DNA of 64,000 bases from an uncultured Niabella sp. (GTDB lineage Bacteria; Bacteroidota; Bacteroidia; Chitinophagales; Chitinophagaceae): the NCBI GenBank assembly GCA_934486785.1, contig CAKSQK010000003.1, positions 1 through 64,000 on the forward strand, written 5' to 3'. Below are positions 37,417 through 46,261 of the stretch, piece by piece. The notes below the pieces were generated by a model. It ran no database searches and was not told the DNA's origin. It saw nothing but the letters and a program-made list of their open reading frames with translations. The translations under genes were made by a program, and so were the position numbers. Each line of letters begins with the position of its first letter. The first letter of the stretch is position 1.

Positions 37417-38106
37417 ATGAGTAGTAGAAAAATAGTAAAATCCGTACCTGTAATGGACATGACTCCATTTGTGGACGTGACTTTGTTGATCCTGATGTTC
37501 TTCATCATGGCCACCAAATTTAAACCACCAGAACCAGTACCCATTACAACTCCTAACTCGGTTTCTTCTCAGCCTATGCCAGATAATAACGCGGTATTGA
37601 TCGGTATTGATAAAGACAACAAAGTGTATTTCTCTATCCAGTCAATGAACGATCCTCAAAAAGCGTGGGACATTATTGTAAGAGCATCTGAGGCCAGGGG
37701 ATTGCCCATTTCTCCCGAGCTTGCAAAAAAATACCAGCCCGGGGATGTGATTGGATTTCCGTTCAACCAGTTACAATCTTACCTGCAATTACCCCGCGAC
37801 CAAGCATTGAAAGCAAAACAGCCCGGCATACCGGTTGCAGATTCTGCCAATAATGAGTTGTTTTACTGGATAGGCGCTGCTAAGCAGGTATTCCAGGGAG
37901 AAACCCTGAAGTACCTGATCAAAGGAGATAACGAATCAAAGTATCCTGCTTTTAACAACGTTATTGAGGCATTAAAGCGCAATGATGAGCAAAAGTACAA
38001 TCTGGTAACATTACCAATATCAGCGCCTGTAGGAACAGATTTGTATAAGGAAAGACTGGGTGCTATAAGAGATGCGAGGAGCCGCTCAGGTTCAGGTACG
38101 GAATAA
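37417..38106 (+). CDS. exbD: ExbD-family biopolymer transporter, copy 1
   Basis: The 229-aa protein has one membrane helix starting with the conserved MDMTPFVDVTLLILMFF; Asp20 is the likely proton-carrying residue. A periplasmic region much longer than in E. coli ExbD follows (about 35-229), as is common in Bacteroidota. It differs clearly from the second ExbD next door. Confidence 0.9.
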   Translation: MSSRKIVKSVPVMDMTPFVDVTLLILMFFIMATKFKPPEPVPITTPNSVSSQPMPDNNAVLIGIDKDNKVYFSIQSMNDPQKAWDIIVRASEARGLPISPELAKKYQPGDVIGFPFNQLQSYLQLPRDQALKAKQPGIPVADSANNELFYWIGAAKQVFQGETLKYLIKGDNESKYPAFNNVIEALKRNDEQKYNLVTLPISAPVGTDLYKERLGAIRDARSRSGSGTE

Positions 38107-38141
38107 AGTAAACAGTATTATTAATACATAAATTATAAACT

Positions 38142-38780
38142 ATGGCAAGTGTTGAAGAAGCCCCGGTCCAGGGTAAAAAAGGCCCGGGCGTTAAAAAAGC
38201 AAAAAAGCTCAGCACCAGGATTGATATGACTCCTTTTGTGGATGTAATATTACTGTTGATCATCTTCTTCGTATTTACCACCACAATGAGTTCCCCAACC
38301 ACTATGGACCTTAACATGCCTAAGGATACCGATAAAAAGGAAGAGGATACCAAGATCAAAGAATCGGGCGCACTTAACATACTGCTTGGTAAAGACAACG
38401 CTCTTTTTTATTATGAAGGTCAGTTAGATGAAACCGCATCCAATTTTAAAGCGGCTAATTTTTCTGAGATCAGAGATGTGATCATTAATAAAAAGAGGCA
38501 GGTAATGGCAACCTACGTTACTGATCCTGCATGTGAAGCTAAGGCAAGGGCTGAAAAAAAATCAATTGATGACGCATGTAAACAAAAAGACTTTTTTGTG
38601 GTGATAAAACCAACAGATGAAGCCACTTATAAAAATGTGGTAGACATACTGGATGAAATGACCATCAATAAAGTAGCCCGTTATGCACTTGTAAAACCTT
38701 TTGATACAGAATTAGAACTTGTAAATGTATCAGAAAGTGCATCTACGGCGCCGGCTACCGAACCAGCCGCCACAAATTAG
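38142..38780 (+). CDS. exbD: ExbD-family biopolymer transporter, copy 2
   Basis: The 212-aa protein has a Lys-rich cytoplasmic tail (1-26), then RIDMTPFVDVILLLIIFFVF with the proton-carrying Asp34, and a periplasmic domain containing two Cys (in DPACEAKA and DDACKQKD) that may form a disulfide. Two different ExbD proteins in one operon suggest a mixed ExbD pair in the channel. Confidence 0.9.
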   Translation: MASVEEAPVQGKKGPGVKKAKKLSTRIDMTPFVDVILLLIIFFVFTTTMSSPTTMDLNMPKDTDKKEEDTKIKESGALNILLGKDNALFYYEGQLDETASNFKAANFSEIRDVIINKKRQVMATYVTDPACEAKARAEKKSIDDACKQKDFFVVIKPTDEATYKNVVDILDEMTINKVARYALVKPFDTELELVNVSESASTAPATEPAATN

Positions 38781-38837
38781 GGCATAAATTATGTGAAAAA
38801 CCAGGTTTTTCACGTCTTATAAAAAAACAAGGTAACA

Positions 38838-39683
38838 ATGGATGCTAATAAAATTTTAAATTCCGATTTTCTCGATATTCTGTTTGAAGGCCGCAATAAA
38901 GAATACGGCGCCTACGAGCTTCGCAGATCTTACAGCAAGCGCATGTGGCGGGCTTTGCTGATCGTGGCCCTGATCATGGCAGGTATTGGAACTGCTGTAA
39001 TTTTAAACAAGCAGTTAAAGCCCAAGGCCTCAGCAGAAGAAGTACAAATGACTGAAGTAACGATCCAGGAAATTCAGCAGGAGCAAAAGCAGGAAGAGCC
39101 ACCACCACCGCCCCCGCCGCCACCACCAAAGCAAGAGCCGCCACCCAAAGTGGAAATGAAAGCGTTTACTCCTCCTAAAATCGTTCCTGACGAGCAGGTG
39201 AAAGAACCACCACCCGCTGTAGAAGAATTAAAGGAAACAAAGATTGGTACTGTAAACCAGGAAGGTATAAAAGATTTGGGTATTGCCGCTCCCCCGGTTG
39301 TAGTGGATGCAGGTAAAGGTATTGTGGCCGAGCCTAAGAAGCCAGAACCCGAACCGGAAATCTTTACAAAGGTGGAAATTGATGCTTCTTACCCCGGAGG
39401 CGCAGGCGCGTGGAGAAATTTTTTGGAAAGAAACCTTCGTGGTGAGACCCCGGTTGACAACGGTGCGGCGCCCGGCAACTATACTGTGATTATTCAGTTT
39501 GTTGTAGATGTGGCAGGTAACGTAAGCGATATTAAAGCATTGACAAATTTGGGTTACGGCATGGAGCAGGAAGCCATAAGGGTATTAAAAAGATCAGGTA
39601 AATGGAAACCGGCCATTCAAAACGGCCGCGAAGTGAAAGCTTATCGTAAACAGCCAATCACGTTCCAGGTATTAGAGCAATAA
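38838..39683 (+). CDS. tonB: TonB energy-transducing protein
   Basis: The 281-aa protein has a cytoplasmic segment typical of Bacteroidota (LFEGRNKEYGAYELRR), one membrane helix (about 36-56) and a Pro/Lys/Glu-rich periplasmic spacer that includes ten prolines in a row. The C-terminal TonB domain (about 190-281) contains YTVIIQFVVDVAGNVSDIKAL and LKRSGKWKPAIQNGREV. It transfers energy to outer-membrane receptors. Last gene of the operon. Confidence 0.93.
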   Translation: MDANKILNSDFLDILFEGRNKEYGAYELRRSYSKRMWRALLIVALIMAGIGTAVILNKQLKPKASAEEVQMTEVTIQEIQQEQKQEEPPPPPPPPPPKQEPPPKVEMKAFTPPKIVPDEQVKEPPPAVEELKETKIGTVNQEGIKDLGIAAPPVVVDAGKGIVAEPKKPEPEPEIFTKVEIDASYPGGAGAWRNFLERNLRGETPVDNGAAPGNYTVIIQFVVDVAGNVSDIKALTNLGYGMEQEAIRVLKRSGKWKPAIQNGREVKAYRKQPITFQVLEQ

Positions 39684-39703
39684 AATTTATATTCTTAAAA
39701 AAT

Positions 39704-39733
39704 AAAATCCTTACTGAAAAGTAAGGATTTTTT
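39704..39733 (+). terminator. Rho-independent terminator after tonB
   Basis: AAAATCCTTAC (39704-39714) pairs with GTAAGGATTTT (39721-39731) across a TGAAAA loop, and T residues continue. The A-rich left arm would also serve the convergent argC gene. Confidence 0.85.
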
Positions 39734-39761
39734 ATTTGAAGTTAATTGCGTAAAATTTTAA

Positions 39762-40751
39762 TTAAAATGCGGCAGGCTTTAAATTAAGGCCCGCCCTTTC
39801 TTCAAAGCCAAACATCAGGTTCATATTTTGTACAGCCTGGCCACTGGCACCTTTTAAAAGATTATCAGCTGCCGAGTGGATTACCAGTTTGCTGCCGGCT
39901 TTTTCAAGCTGCACCACCGCTTTATTCGTGTTCACCACCTGTTTTAAAAATATAGGCTCGCGGCTTACAGAGGTAAAAGGGTGGCCTTCGTAAAAATCTT
40001 CATAAAGTTGGTACAGTTCATCCAGCGTCAGATCAGTTGAAATGGTTGAACTTACAAAAATACCTCTGGTAAAATCGCCACGCCATGGCACAAAGCTCAA
40101 TTCAAAAGCCAGGCCGGGTTTTAATTGTGCCAGCGATTCACCAATTTCTCCCAGGTGTTGGTGCGTAAGCGTTTTATAAGCCTGTATGTTATTGGCGCGC
40201 CAGCTAAAGTGGGAGGTTGCCGAGAGCGACTGGCCGGCGCCTGTACTGCCTGTAATGCCCGTAGTATAAATATCAGTAAGAATGCCGGCCTTTGCCAATG
40301 GCAACAGTCCCAGTTGCACCGTAGTGGCAAAACAGCCCGGGTTGGCAATGTTGGCTGCTGTTTTGATCTCATTGCGGTTCAATTCAGGAAGGCCGTATAC
40401 AAAAGTACGGTTGAGCGCTTCCTGCCTGCGGTCTTTTTGCAGCCTGAAATCGTTTGCCAAATCAATAATTTTTATGGAACCGGCAAAACTGTTTTCATTT
40501 AAAAATTTTGTTGATTCGCCGTGGCCCAGGCACAGGAACAATACATCAATATCCTGCGATGTTTCGCCGGTAAATTTTAAATTGGTGTCTCCAATTAAAT
40601 CTTTATGAATTTGGTGTACAAACTTTCCGCCATTGCTGCGGCTGTGAATAAAAGCCACTTCCACATGAGGGTGATTGATGAGTAGCCTGATTAATTCTCC
40701 GCCTGTATAACCTGCGCCTCCTATAATTCCTGCTTTTATTGTTTGAGCCAT
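39762..40751 (-). CDS. argC: N-acetyl-gamma-glutamyl-phosphate reductase (or N-succinyl form)
   Basis: The 329-aa protein has a Rossmann start AGIIGGAGYTGGELIRLL, catalytic Cys140 in NIANPGCFATT, and the C-terminal VQNMNLMFGF. It reduces N-acyl-glutamyl-phosphate to the semialdehyde in arginine synthesis. Bacteroides species use N-succinyl rather than N-acetyl intermediates; which acyl group this organism uses cannot be told from ArgC alone. Third gene of the minus-strand operon GNAT-argG-argC, 121 bp after argG. Confidence 0.93.
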   Translation of the reverse strand: MAQTIKAGIIGGAGYTGGELIRLLINHPHVEVAFIHSRSNGGKFVHQIHKDLIGDTNLKFTGETSQDIDVLFLCLGHGESTKFLNENSFAGSIKIIDLANDFRLQKDRRQEALNRTFVYGLPELNRNEIKTAANIANPGCFATTVQLGLLPLAKAGILTDIYTTGITGSTGAGQSLSATSHFSWRANNIQAYKTLTHQHLGEIGESLAQLKPGLAFELSFVPWRGDFTRGIFVSSTISTDLTLDELYQLYEDFYEGHPFTSVSREPIFLKQVVNTNKAVVQLEKAGSKLVIHSAADNLLKGASGQAVQNMNLMFGFEERAGLNLKPAAF

Positions 40752-40872
40752 GCTGATCTGTAATGAGTTTTTCGGTTCAAAAAAAATTGCTGATGTTGCA
40801 GTTGTGAATGCCTGCCTGCAAGGGCAGAAAGCTACTAAGGTCTTAATTATTTTGCAAACAGCCTAATAAAAC

Positions 40873-42081
40873 CTACACCTGCCCGTCGTTCAGCGATTCG
40901 CGGATCATATGGTAAATAGCAGTTTGATTGCCAAAAATGCGGGTAAATCCTTTCACATCTTCGCCGGTAAAGCTTGCATTTACCTCGCCATAGCTTCCAA
41001 ACGCGCTGTTCATCAGGTCGTAGCGGCTTTCAATACCAACTACATTAAACCGGTAGGGGTGCAACTGTACGTATACAATACCGCTCACGCTGCGCTGGCT
41101 GCTTTCAAGGTAAGCTTCCATATCGCGCATTACGGGGTCTAAAATTTGCCCCTCGTGCAGCCAGGTGCCATAAAACTGCGCAATCTGGTCTTTCCACTGC
41201 AACTGCCATTTACTTAGCACATGTTTTTCAAGCGCGTGGTGCGCTTTAATAATAACAAGCGGCGCGGCAGCCTCAAAGCCTACGCGGCCTTTTATGCCAA
41301 TGATGGTATCGCCCACGTGAATGTCGCGGCCCACGCCATAAGGCCCGGCAATATCTTGTAGGTATTGTATGGCTTCAGTTGGATGATCAAATTTCTGATC
41401 GTTTACTTTAATCAGTTCGCCCTGTTTAAAGGTGAGTTTTACTTCTTCGCTTCCTTGTTTGGTAACCTGTGTGGGCCATGCTTCTTCAGGCAATGTTTGG
41501 CGGCTGTTCAAAGTTTCGCGGCCGCCTACGCTGGTACCCCATAAACCTTTGTTGATGGAGTACATTGCTTTTTCAAAGTTCATTTCCACACCCTTGCTTT
41601 TTAAATATTCGATCTCGCTTTCACGGCTCAGGTTCATATCCCTGATGGGTGTAATAATTTCGATGTGCGGGGCTGAAATATGAAAAACCATATCAAAACG
41701 AACCTGGTCATTTCCCGCGCCGGTGCTGCCGTGTGCAATGGCATCGGCTTTAATTTGCTTGGCGTACTCGGCAATATGCAATGCCTGGCTCAGTCTTTCT
41801 GCAGAAACACTCAGCGGGTAGGTGTCATTTTTTAAAACATTGCCATAGATCAGGTAGCGGATGATGCTGCTGTAATAGTTTTTAATGGCATTGACGGTTT
41901 TATGAGATTTAACGCCCAGCTTTTTTGCATGCTCTTCAATACGCTCCAGCTCTTCGTTTGAAAAGCCGCCGGTGTTTACCAGTATACTGTGAACTTCGTA
42001 CCCTTTTTCGTCAGTAAGGTATTTTACGCAAAACGACGTGTCTAACCCGCCGCTAAAACCTAAAACTACTTTTTTAGCCAT
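40873..42081 (-). CDS. argG: Argininosuccinate synthase
   Basis: The protein is 402 aa from MAKKVVLGFSGGLDTS; an in-frame ATG three codons upstream (42090) is also possible. The ATP pyrophosphatase P-loop SGGLDTSF is at the N terminus and HGSTGAGNDQVRF follows. It joins citrulline and aspartate using ATP. It begins 12 bp after the stop of the acyltransferase gene. Confidence 0.94.
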   Translation of the reverse strand: MAKKVVLGFSGGLDTSFCVKYLTDEKGYEVHSILVNTGGFSNEELERIEEHAKKLGVKSHKTVNAIKNYYSSIIRYLIYGNVLKNDTYPLSVSAERLSQALHIAEYAKQIKADAIAHGSTGAGNDQVRFDMVFHISAPHIEIITPIRDMNLSRESEIEYLKSKGVEMNFEKAMYSINKGLWGTSVGGRETLNSRQTLPEEAWPTQVTKQGSEEVKLTFKQGELIKVNDQKFDHPTEAIQYLQDIAGPYGVGRDIHVGDTIIGIKGRVGFEAAAPLVIIKAHHALEKHVLSKWQLQWKDQIAQFYGTWLHEGQILDPVMRDMEAYLESSQRSVSGIVYVQLHPYRFNVVGIESRYDLMNSAFGSYGEVNASFTGEDVKGFTRIFGNQTAIYHMIRESLNDGQV

Positions 42082-42093
42082 CGTAATCATTTA

Positions 42094-42795
42094 TTAATTA
42101 AAAAATACAGCAAAAATAGATTTGATACCTCCTCCCTGCTTTTTGTCTTTTTTACGAAACGCATTGAGGAATTTCCATTGCTTAAAACGCAGCAGCCTTT
42201 CCAGCCCGCTTTTATTCTCTTCAAAAAAAGCTTTGGTTTCTTCCGGCTCCCAGTGGTCTTTGGGATCATAAAGCATGGCTGTGCACATACAGTTCTTCCG
42301 TTCTTTCGACATGAGGATGTCGTAATTGACACAGCTTTTACAACCTGCCCAAAACTCTTCATCCTGCGTCAGCTCAGAATATGTAACGGGCTCATACCCC
42401 AGGTCGCTGTTGATCTTCATGACGGCCAAACCGGTGGTCAGCCCAAAAATTTTAGCTTCGGGATATTTGGTGCGGCTTAATTTAAAAATGGTCTGTTTGA
42501 TCTTCTTGGCCACGCCGCTTTTTCTAAATTCTGGAGAAACGATCAGGCCGGAGTTGGCTACATATTCTTCATGGCTCCAGGTTTCAATATAACAAAACCC
42601 CACCCACGTGCCATCGCGCGTTACTGCAATCACGGCTTTGCCTTCATCTATCTTTTTTTCAATATACTCTGGGCTGCGCTTGGCAATGCCTGTGCCTCTT
42701 GCCATGGCCGAGGCCTCCATTTCATCAGTTATGATCGTAGAATACTTTTTGTCGTCGGGTACGGCCTGGCGTACTATTATTTCCTGATTATCCAA
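42094..42795 (-). CDS. GNAT acyltransferase, probable N-acylglutamate synthase of arginine synthesis
   Basis: The 233-aa protein has a GNAT fold with the acyl-CoA loop FRKSGVAKKIKQ (about 92-103) and a downstream region with a Cys cluster (CKSCVNYD, then NCMC). It is the first gene of an operon with argG and argC. The same order is found in Bacteroides thetaiotaomicron, where the GNAT protein BT3761 was shown by mutant fitness work to supply N-succinylglutamate synthase activity. From this context I infer the same first step of arginine synthesis here. The acyl group (acetyl or succinyl) is open. Confidence 0.75.
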   Translation of the reverse strand: MDNQEIIVRQAVPDDKKYSTIITDEMEASAMARGTGIAKRSPEYIEKKIDEGKAVIAVTRDGTWVGFCYIETWSHEEYVANSGLIVSPEFRKSGVAKKIKQTIFKLSRTKYPEAKIFGLTTGLAVMKINSDLGYEPVTYSELTQDEEFWAGCKSCVNYDILMSKERKNCMCTAMLYDPKDHWEPEETKAFFEENKSGLERLLRFKQWKFLNAFRKKDKKQGGGIKSIFAVFFN

Positions 42796-43112
42796 GGTAA
42801 AAATTTGTAATTAAAATGAACTTAGAGTAAGGATGACCAGTCCTGCGATGATAGCCGGGGTTTATTCACTGACAGGGGCCTTGGTCGGTGGTTGTCCTGT
42901 CAGCAACGACGCGTATGGTATGGCCTGGGAGAGCATACAAAAACATCAAATCCAACGGCATAAACGCCACTGGTATTGCTTCCAAAGAAGTTGAACTGTT
43001 TTGTATGGTTTAAAAATGTATTCATTAAAAAAACAAATTGTAAATTCGAGGTGCAAAAATAGCGCAATAATTGGTTTGCGTATTAAAAAAAGCTAAAAGA
43101 AAAATTAATTTT
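42796..43112. other. 317-bp gap with a possible structured RNA element
   Basis: This divergent region between the arginine operon and the next gene has an unusually GC-rich block (about 42830-42995) with AT-rich DNA on both sides. CTGACAGG (42869-42876) pairs perfectly with CCTGTCAG (42896-42903) across a 19-nt loop. A 53-codon reading frame (42833-42994, plus strand) crosses the same block, but it matches nothing I know. I tried to see it as a signal recognition particle RNA, RNase P RNA or tmRNA and found none of their core motifs. A leader for the arginine operon or an unclassified small RNA remains possible. Confidence 0.3.
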
Positions 43113-43565
43113 ATGGAAACTTTACAACCTGTTGACAACCCGCAGCAAACCAAACCTAAAAGGAGATCAGGTTGTATGAAGTATTTTATCATTTTTATTG
43201 TAGTTCTGCTGCTCATTGCCTGCGGCTGGGTGGCCTGGAGGTTTTATATTCCTTTTGCCTCAGATGGCGTTAGATCCGGCATGCTGAACAGTGTGATGCG
43301 CAAAGGCCATATTTTTAAAACCTACGAAGGTGTATTGATACAAGACGGCGTGAGAGGCGCAACCGGCGGCGGCGTACAATCCAACACCTTTGAGTTTTCT
43401 ATTGAAGACAGGCGCATTTTTGATTCCTTAAAATTCAATTCAGGTAAAAGGTTTGAACTTCAGTATAAAGAATACCGCGGCGTGCTGCCCTGGCGCGGCA
43501 ATACAAGATATATTGTAGACAGCATTATTTCCATTAGCGAACCAAGAAATACTTCGCCTTTTTAG
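43113..43565 (+). CDS. Single-helix membrane protein of unknown function (150 aa)
   Basis: I chose METLQPVDN at 43113; an upstream start at 43071 in frame would add 14 basic residues. A basic cytoplasmic segment (KPKRRSGCMK) precedes one membrane helix (about 25-45). A conserved extracytoplasmic domain follows, with KGHIFKTYEGVLIQDG and FELQYKEYRGVLPWRGNTRYIVDSI. I recognise the family as widespread in Bacteroidota, where it is sometimes mislabelled as 6-phosphogluconate dehydrogenase. Nothing supports an enzyme role. Confidence 0.78.
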   Translation: METLQPVDNPQQTKPKRRSGCMKYFIIFIVVLLLIACGWVAWRFYIPFASDGVRSGMLNSVMRKGHIFKTYEGVLIQDGVRGATGGGVQSNTFEFSIEDRRIFDSLKFNSGKRFELQYKEYRGVLPWRGNTRYIVDSIISISEPRNTSPF

Positions 43566-43569
43566 GCGG

Positions 43570-44223
43570 CTATGCCGAATGCAGTAAAAAGATCACGGGT
43601 TGTTTGTGCAGGTTTATAAATTCTTTTTTCCATTGGCTTACCGTTTTTGTTTTTACCTGTTCATCCGGGCCGGTAAGGTTGGCTGCCACGCATATTTTTG
43701 TATGGGGCTGGCAAATTTTCAGCAGGCTTTCAAATAGCTGGTTGTTCCGGTAAGGCGTTTCAATAAATATCTGGGTACTGTTATTTTTTTTCGACCTCGC
43801 TTCCAGCTCTTTTATTTCTTTAAAGCGTTGCTGGTTGTCAATAGGCAGGTAACCCACAAATGAAAACTGCTGCCCATTCATACCGCTGGCCATTAGTGCC
43901 AGCAAAACAGAAGAGGGGCCTGTAAGCGGCATTACACGCACATCCATTTCCTGGGCCGCGGCTACCAGCAGTTGCCCGGGGTCGGCCACGCCAGGGCAGC
44001 CCGCTTCACTAAGAATGCCAATGGTTTTACCTTCTTTTATTTTTTGCCTGAATTGTTGCAGTACATGACCTTCTGCCTTACCGGTAGTAAACCATTCGTA
44101 ATTATCAATCACAATTCGTTTGTCAAGCAGTTTTACGTAGCGGCGCGCCGAGCGTTCGTTTTCTACAAAAAAGACCGAACATTTTTTAACGGCGTCCAAT
44201 AAATAGGAGGGAAGCGCCTGCAA
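43570..44223 (-). CDS. RsmI-like SAM-dependent methyltransferase, start codon uncertain
   Basis: The frame encodes a tetrapyrrole-methylase-fold protein similar to the 16S rRNA 2'-O-methyltransferase RsmI: GILSEAGCPGVADPGQLLV, MPLTGPSSVLLALMASGMNGQQFSFVGYLP, IFIETPYRNNQLFESLL and CVAANLTGPDEQ. The first standard start codon is a TTG at 44223 (217 aa), but the frame stays open to 44289 and there encodes KSTIYLIPTFLHEEG, which is the expected first strand of the family. No ATG, GTG or TTG exists in that extension. Either a rare start such as ATA or ATT is used, or the start codon is damaged. Function is fairly sure; the true N terminus is not. Confidence 0.82.
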   Translation of the reverse strand: MQALPSYLLDAVKKCSVFFVENERSARRYVKLLDKRIVIDNYEWFTTGKAEGHVLQQFRQKIKEGKTIGILSEAGCPGVADPGQLLVAAAQEMDVRVMPLTGPSSVLLALMASGMNGQQFSFVGYLPIDNQQRFKEIKELEARSKKNNSTQIFIETPYRNNQLFESLLKICQPHTKICVAANLTGPDEQVKTKTVSQWKKEFINLHKQPVIFLLHSA

Positions 44224-44401
44224 GCCTTCTTCGTGAAGAAAAGTGGGAATGAGGTATATTGTTGATTTGAGATTTATGACTGAAGATTTTTAGATGACCG
44301 ATATTCTGCAGTACAAGTGTGCGACGCAACGAAGTTGCCAAATATGCCACAGCTGGGTTAAATAATTTTTTTCCTGGAAGATATTTTGCGCAAAGTCAAA
44401 T

Positions 44402-45052
44402 TTAATACTGTGTTTTGGGGCCGAAAGCCAGGTCGCCGGCATCGCCCAGGCCGGGTACGATATAACCCTTTGCGGTAAGTTCATCATCAATGGCCGCGCA
44501 CCAAATGGTTACTTCAGGCAGTTCACGGCGCAGGTATTCTATGCCTTCGGTGCAGGCAATGGCCGATACTACGATGATCTGTTTGGGCCTGCCTTCTTCT
44601 TTTAAATAATTGATGGTTTTTACCAGCGAAGCGCCGGTGGCCAGCATGGGGTCGGAAATGATCATCACGCGGTCATCCAACTCGGGGCTGCTCATATACT
44701 CCACGCTGATCTCAAAACCGCCTTCATTATCATGTTTGCGATAAGCAGAAATGAACGCGTTATCGGCTTTGTCAAAATAATTCAGCAATCCCTGGTGCAG
44801 CGGCAGCCCTGCCCTTAAAATGGTGGCCAGCACGGGTTGCTCTGAAAGTAACTTCGATTCGGATGTGCCCAGCGGTGTTTGAGTTTCTACCACCTGGTGC
44901 GGCAGCGTTTTGCTGATCTCATAGGCAACCACTTCGCCAATCCTTTCAAGGTTGCGCCTGAATCGCATACGGTCTGTTTGCACATCCACATCCCTAAGCT
45001 CGGCCACCCAGTTACTCACAAGACTATGTTTATCGCTTAAATTCACCACCAT
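44402..45052 (-). CDS. upp: Uracil phosphoribosyltransferase
   Basis: The 216-aa protein has the PRPP-binding loop VMIISDPMLATGAS (about 129-142) and the uracil-recognition segment GYIVPGLGDAGDLAFG near the C terminus, as well as ILRAGLPLHQGLL. It salvages uracil to UMP in the cytoplasm. Divergent from anmK with about 100 bp between the starts. Confidence 0.95.
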   Translation of the reverse strand: MVVNLSDKHSLVSNWVAELRDVDVQTDRMRFRRNLERIGEVVAYEISKTLPHQVVETQTPLGTSESKLLSEQPVLATILRAGLPLHQGLLNYFDKADNAFISAYRKHDNEGGFEISVEYMSSPELDDRVMIISDPMLATGASLVKTINYLKEEGRPKQIIVVSAIACTEGIEYLRRELPEVTIWCAAIDDELTAKGYIVPGLGDAGDLAFGPKTQY

Positions 45053-45088
45053 AATACTAAATTATAAAATCGGAGCAGTTATGTTTCT

Positions 45089-45096
45089 TACTTTTG
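45089..45096 (+). promoter_or_regulatory. Candidate -7 box upstream of anmK
   Basis: TACTTTTG matches TAnnTTTG exactly, 54 bp upstream of the anmK start in the upp-anmK divergent region. The -33 region is AT-rich without a clear TTG. Confidence 0.4.
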
Positions 45097-45150
45097 GCAA
45101 ATCTAAAGCAAAAACTGTGCTTTAAAAAGCAGTGTATAAATTATTTTAAT

Positions 45151-46230
45151 ATGGTTTACAGGGCTATTGGTTTAATGAGCGGCAGCTCGCTCGACGGGCT
45201 GGACATTGCCTTTGTGGAATTTGTAGAAAATGCCGGTAAATGGCAATATGAAATACTGGCGGCAGATTGTTATGAATATGATGCAGCATGGATGGCCCGG
45301 CTCAAAAATGCTACCCAACTGGGCGCCAGGGATTATCAACTATTGCATATCCATTACGGGCATTACCTTGGCCAGCAGGTAAACCGGTTTATAGAAGCCA
45401 ACGGCCTGCAATATAAAGTGGGATTGATCGCTTCGCACGGGCATACCACTTTTCATGAGCCTGCCAATAAAATGACGGGGCAAATTGGTGATGGCGCTGC
45501 GATTGCCGCTGTAACCCAACTGCCCGTGGTAAGCGATTTACGCGCTTTGGATGTGGCTTTTGGCGGGCAGGGCGCGCCCATTGTGCCCATTGGCGAAAAG
45601 CTTTTATTAAGCGGGTATGATTATTTTTTAAATATTGGCGGCATTGCCAATATTTCTGTAAATGCGGAAAGTTATATTGCTTACGATATTTGTGCGGCCA
45701 ACCGCGTGCTGAATATGCTGGCGCAGGATGCAGGCAAAGCTTATGATGCCGGTGGCGAAACTGCCAGGAGCGGTAATGTGATTGATGCATTGCTCAGCGA
45801 TTTGAATGCGCTGGACTATTATCAAATGCCTTTTCCAAAATCGCTGGCCAACAGCTTTGGCATTGAAACCGTTTACCCCATGGTGAAAAAATATGATGTG
45901 CCTGTAAGCGATTTGCTGAGAACCTATACCGAACACGTGGCGCTACAAATTGCTGAAGCTGTAAACAATGCCGGAGAAGAAAGTAAGTTACTGGCAACCG
46001 GTGGCGGCGCACTGAATACATTTTTAATTGAAAGATTGCAGCATCATGTGAAAGAAAAAAATGTGGTGGTAGAAGTGCCTGATGAAAAGCTGGTAAATTA
46101 TAAAGAAGCGCTCATTATGGCGCTGGTTGGAGTGCTGCGCTGGCGCGAAGAATACAACGTGATCAGCACGGTAACCGGGGCCGCACGCGCCAGCATTGGC
46201 GGCGCCCTGTGGCTGGGTGGTGAAGAATGA
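45151..46230 (+). CDS. anmK: Anhydro-N-acetylmuramic acid kinase
   Basis: The protein is 359 aa from MVYRAIGLMSGSSLDG; a start at 45094 would add 19 unrelated residues. Features are GLMSGSSLDGLDIAFVEF at the N terminus, IASHGHTTFHEP, GDGAAIAAVTQLPVVSDLRALDVAFGGQGAPIVP and LATGGGALNTFLIERL. AnmK opens the anhydro ring and phosphorylates the sugar during peptidoglycan recycling. It may feed the same pool as the MurU-like and AmgK-like genes near 61-63 kb. Confidence 0.95.
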   Translation: MVYRAIGLMSGSSLDGLDIAFVEFVENAGKWQYEILAADCYEYDAAWMARLKNATQLGARDYQLLHIHYGHYLGQQVNRFIEANGLQYKVGLIASHGHTTFHEPANKMTGQIGDGAAIAAVTQLPVVSDLRALDVAFGGQGAPIVPIGEKLLLSGYDYFLNIGGIANISVNAESYIAYDICAANRVLNMLAQDAGKAYDAGGETARSGNVIDALLSDLNALDYYQMPFPKSLANSFGIETVYPMVKKYDVPVSDLLRTYTEHVALQIAEAVNNAGEESKLLATGGGALNTFLIERLQHHVKEKNVVVEVPDEKLVNYKEALIMALVGVLRWREEYNVISTVTGAARASIGGALWLGGEE

Positions 46231-46261
46231 GTTTTAAATAAAATACTTTAACAAGCATACG

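Noticed and set aside
37417-38780. The two ExbD genes as an assembly duplication.
   Set aside because: The proteins differ throughout apart from the membrane-helix signature, so both are real.
42833-42994. Small 53-codon gene on the plus strand.
   Set aside because: No recognisable protein, no signal, and it lies across an inverted repeat. A structural or chance reading is as likely.
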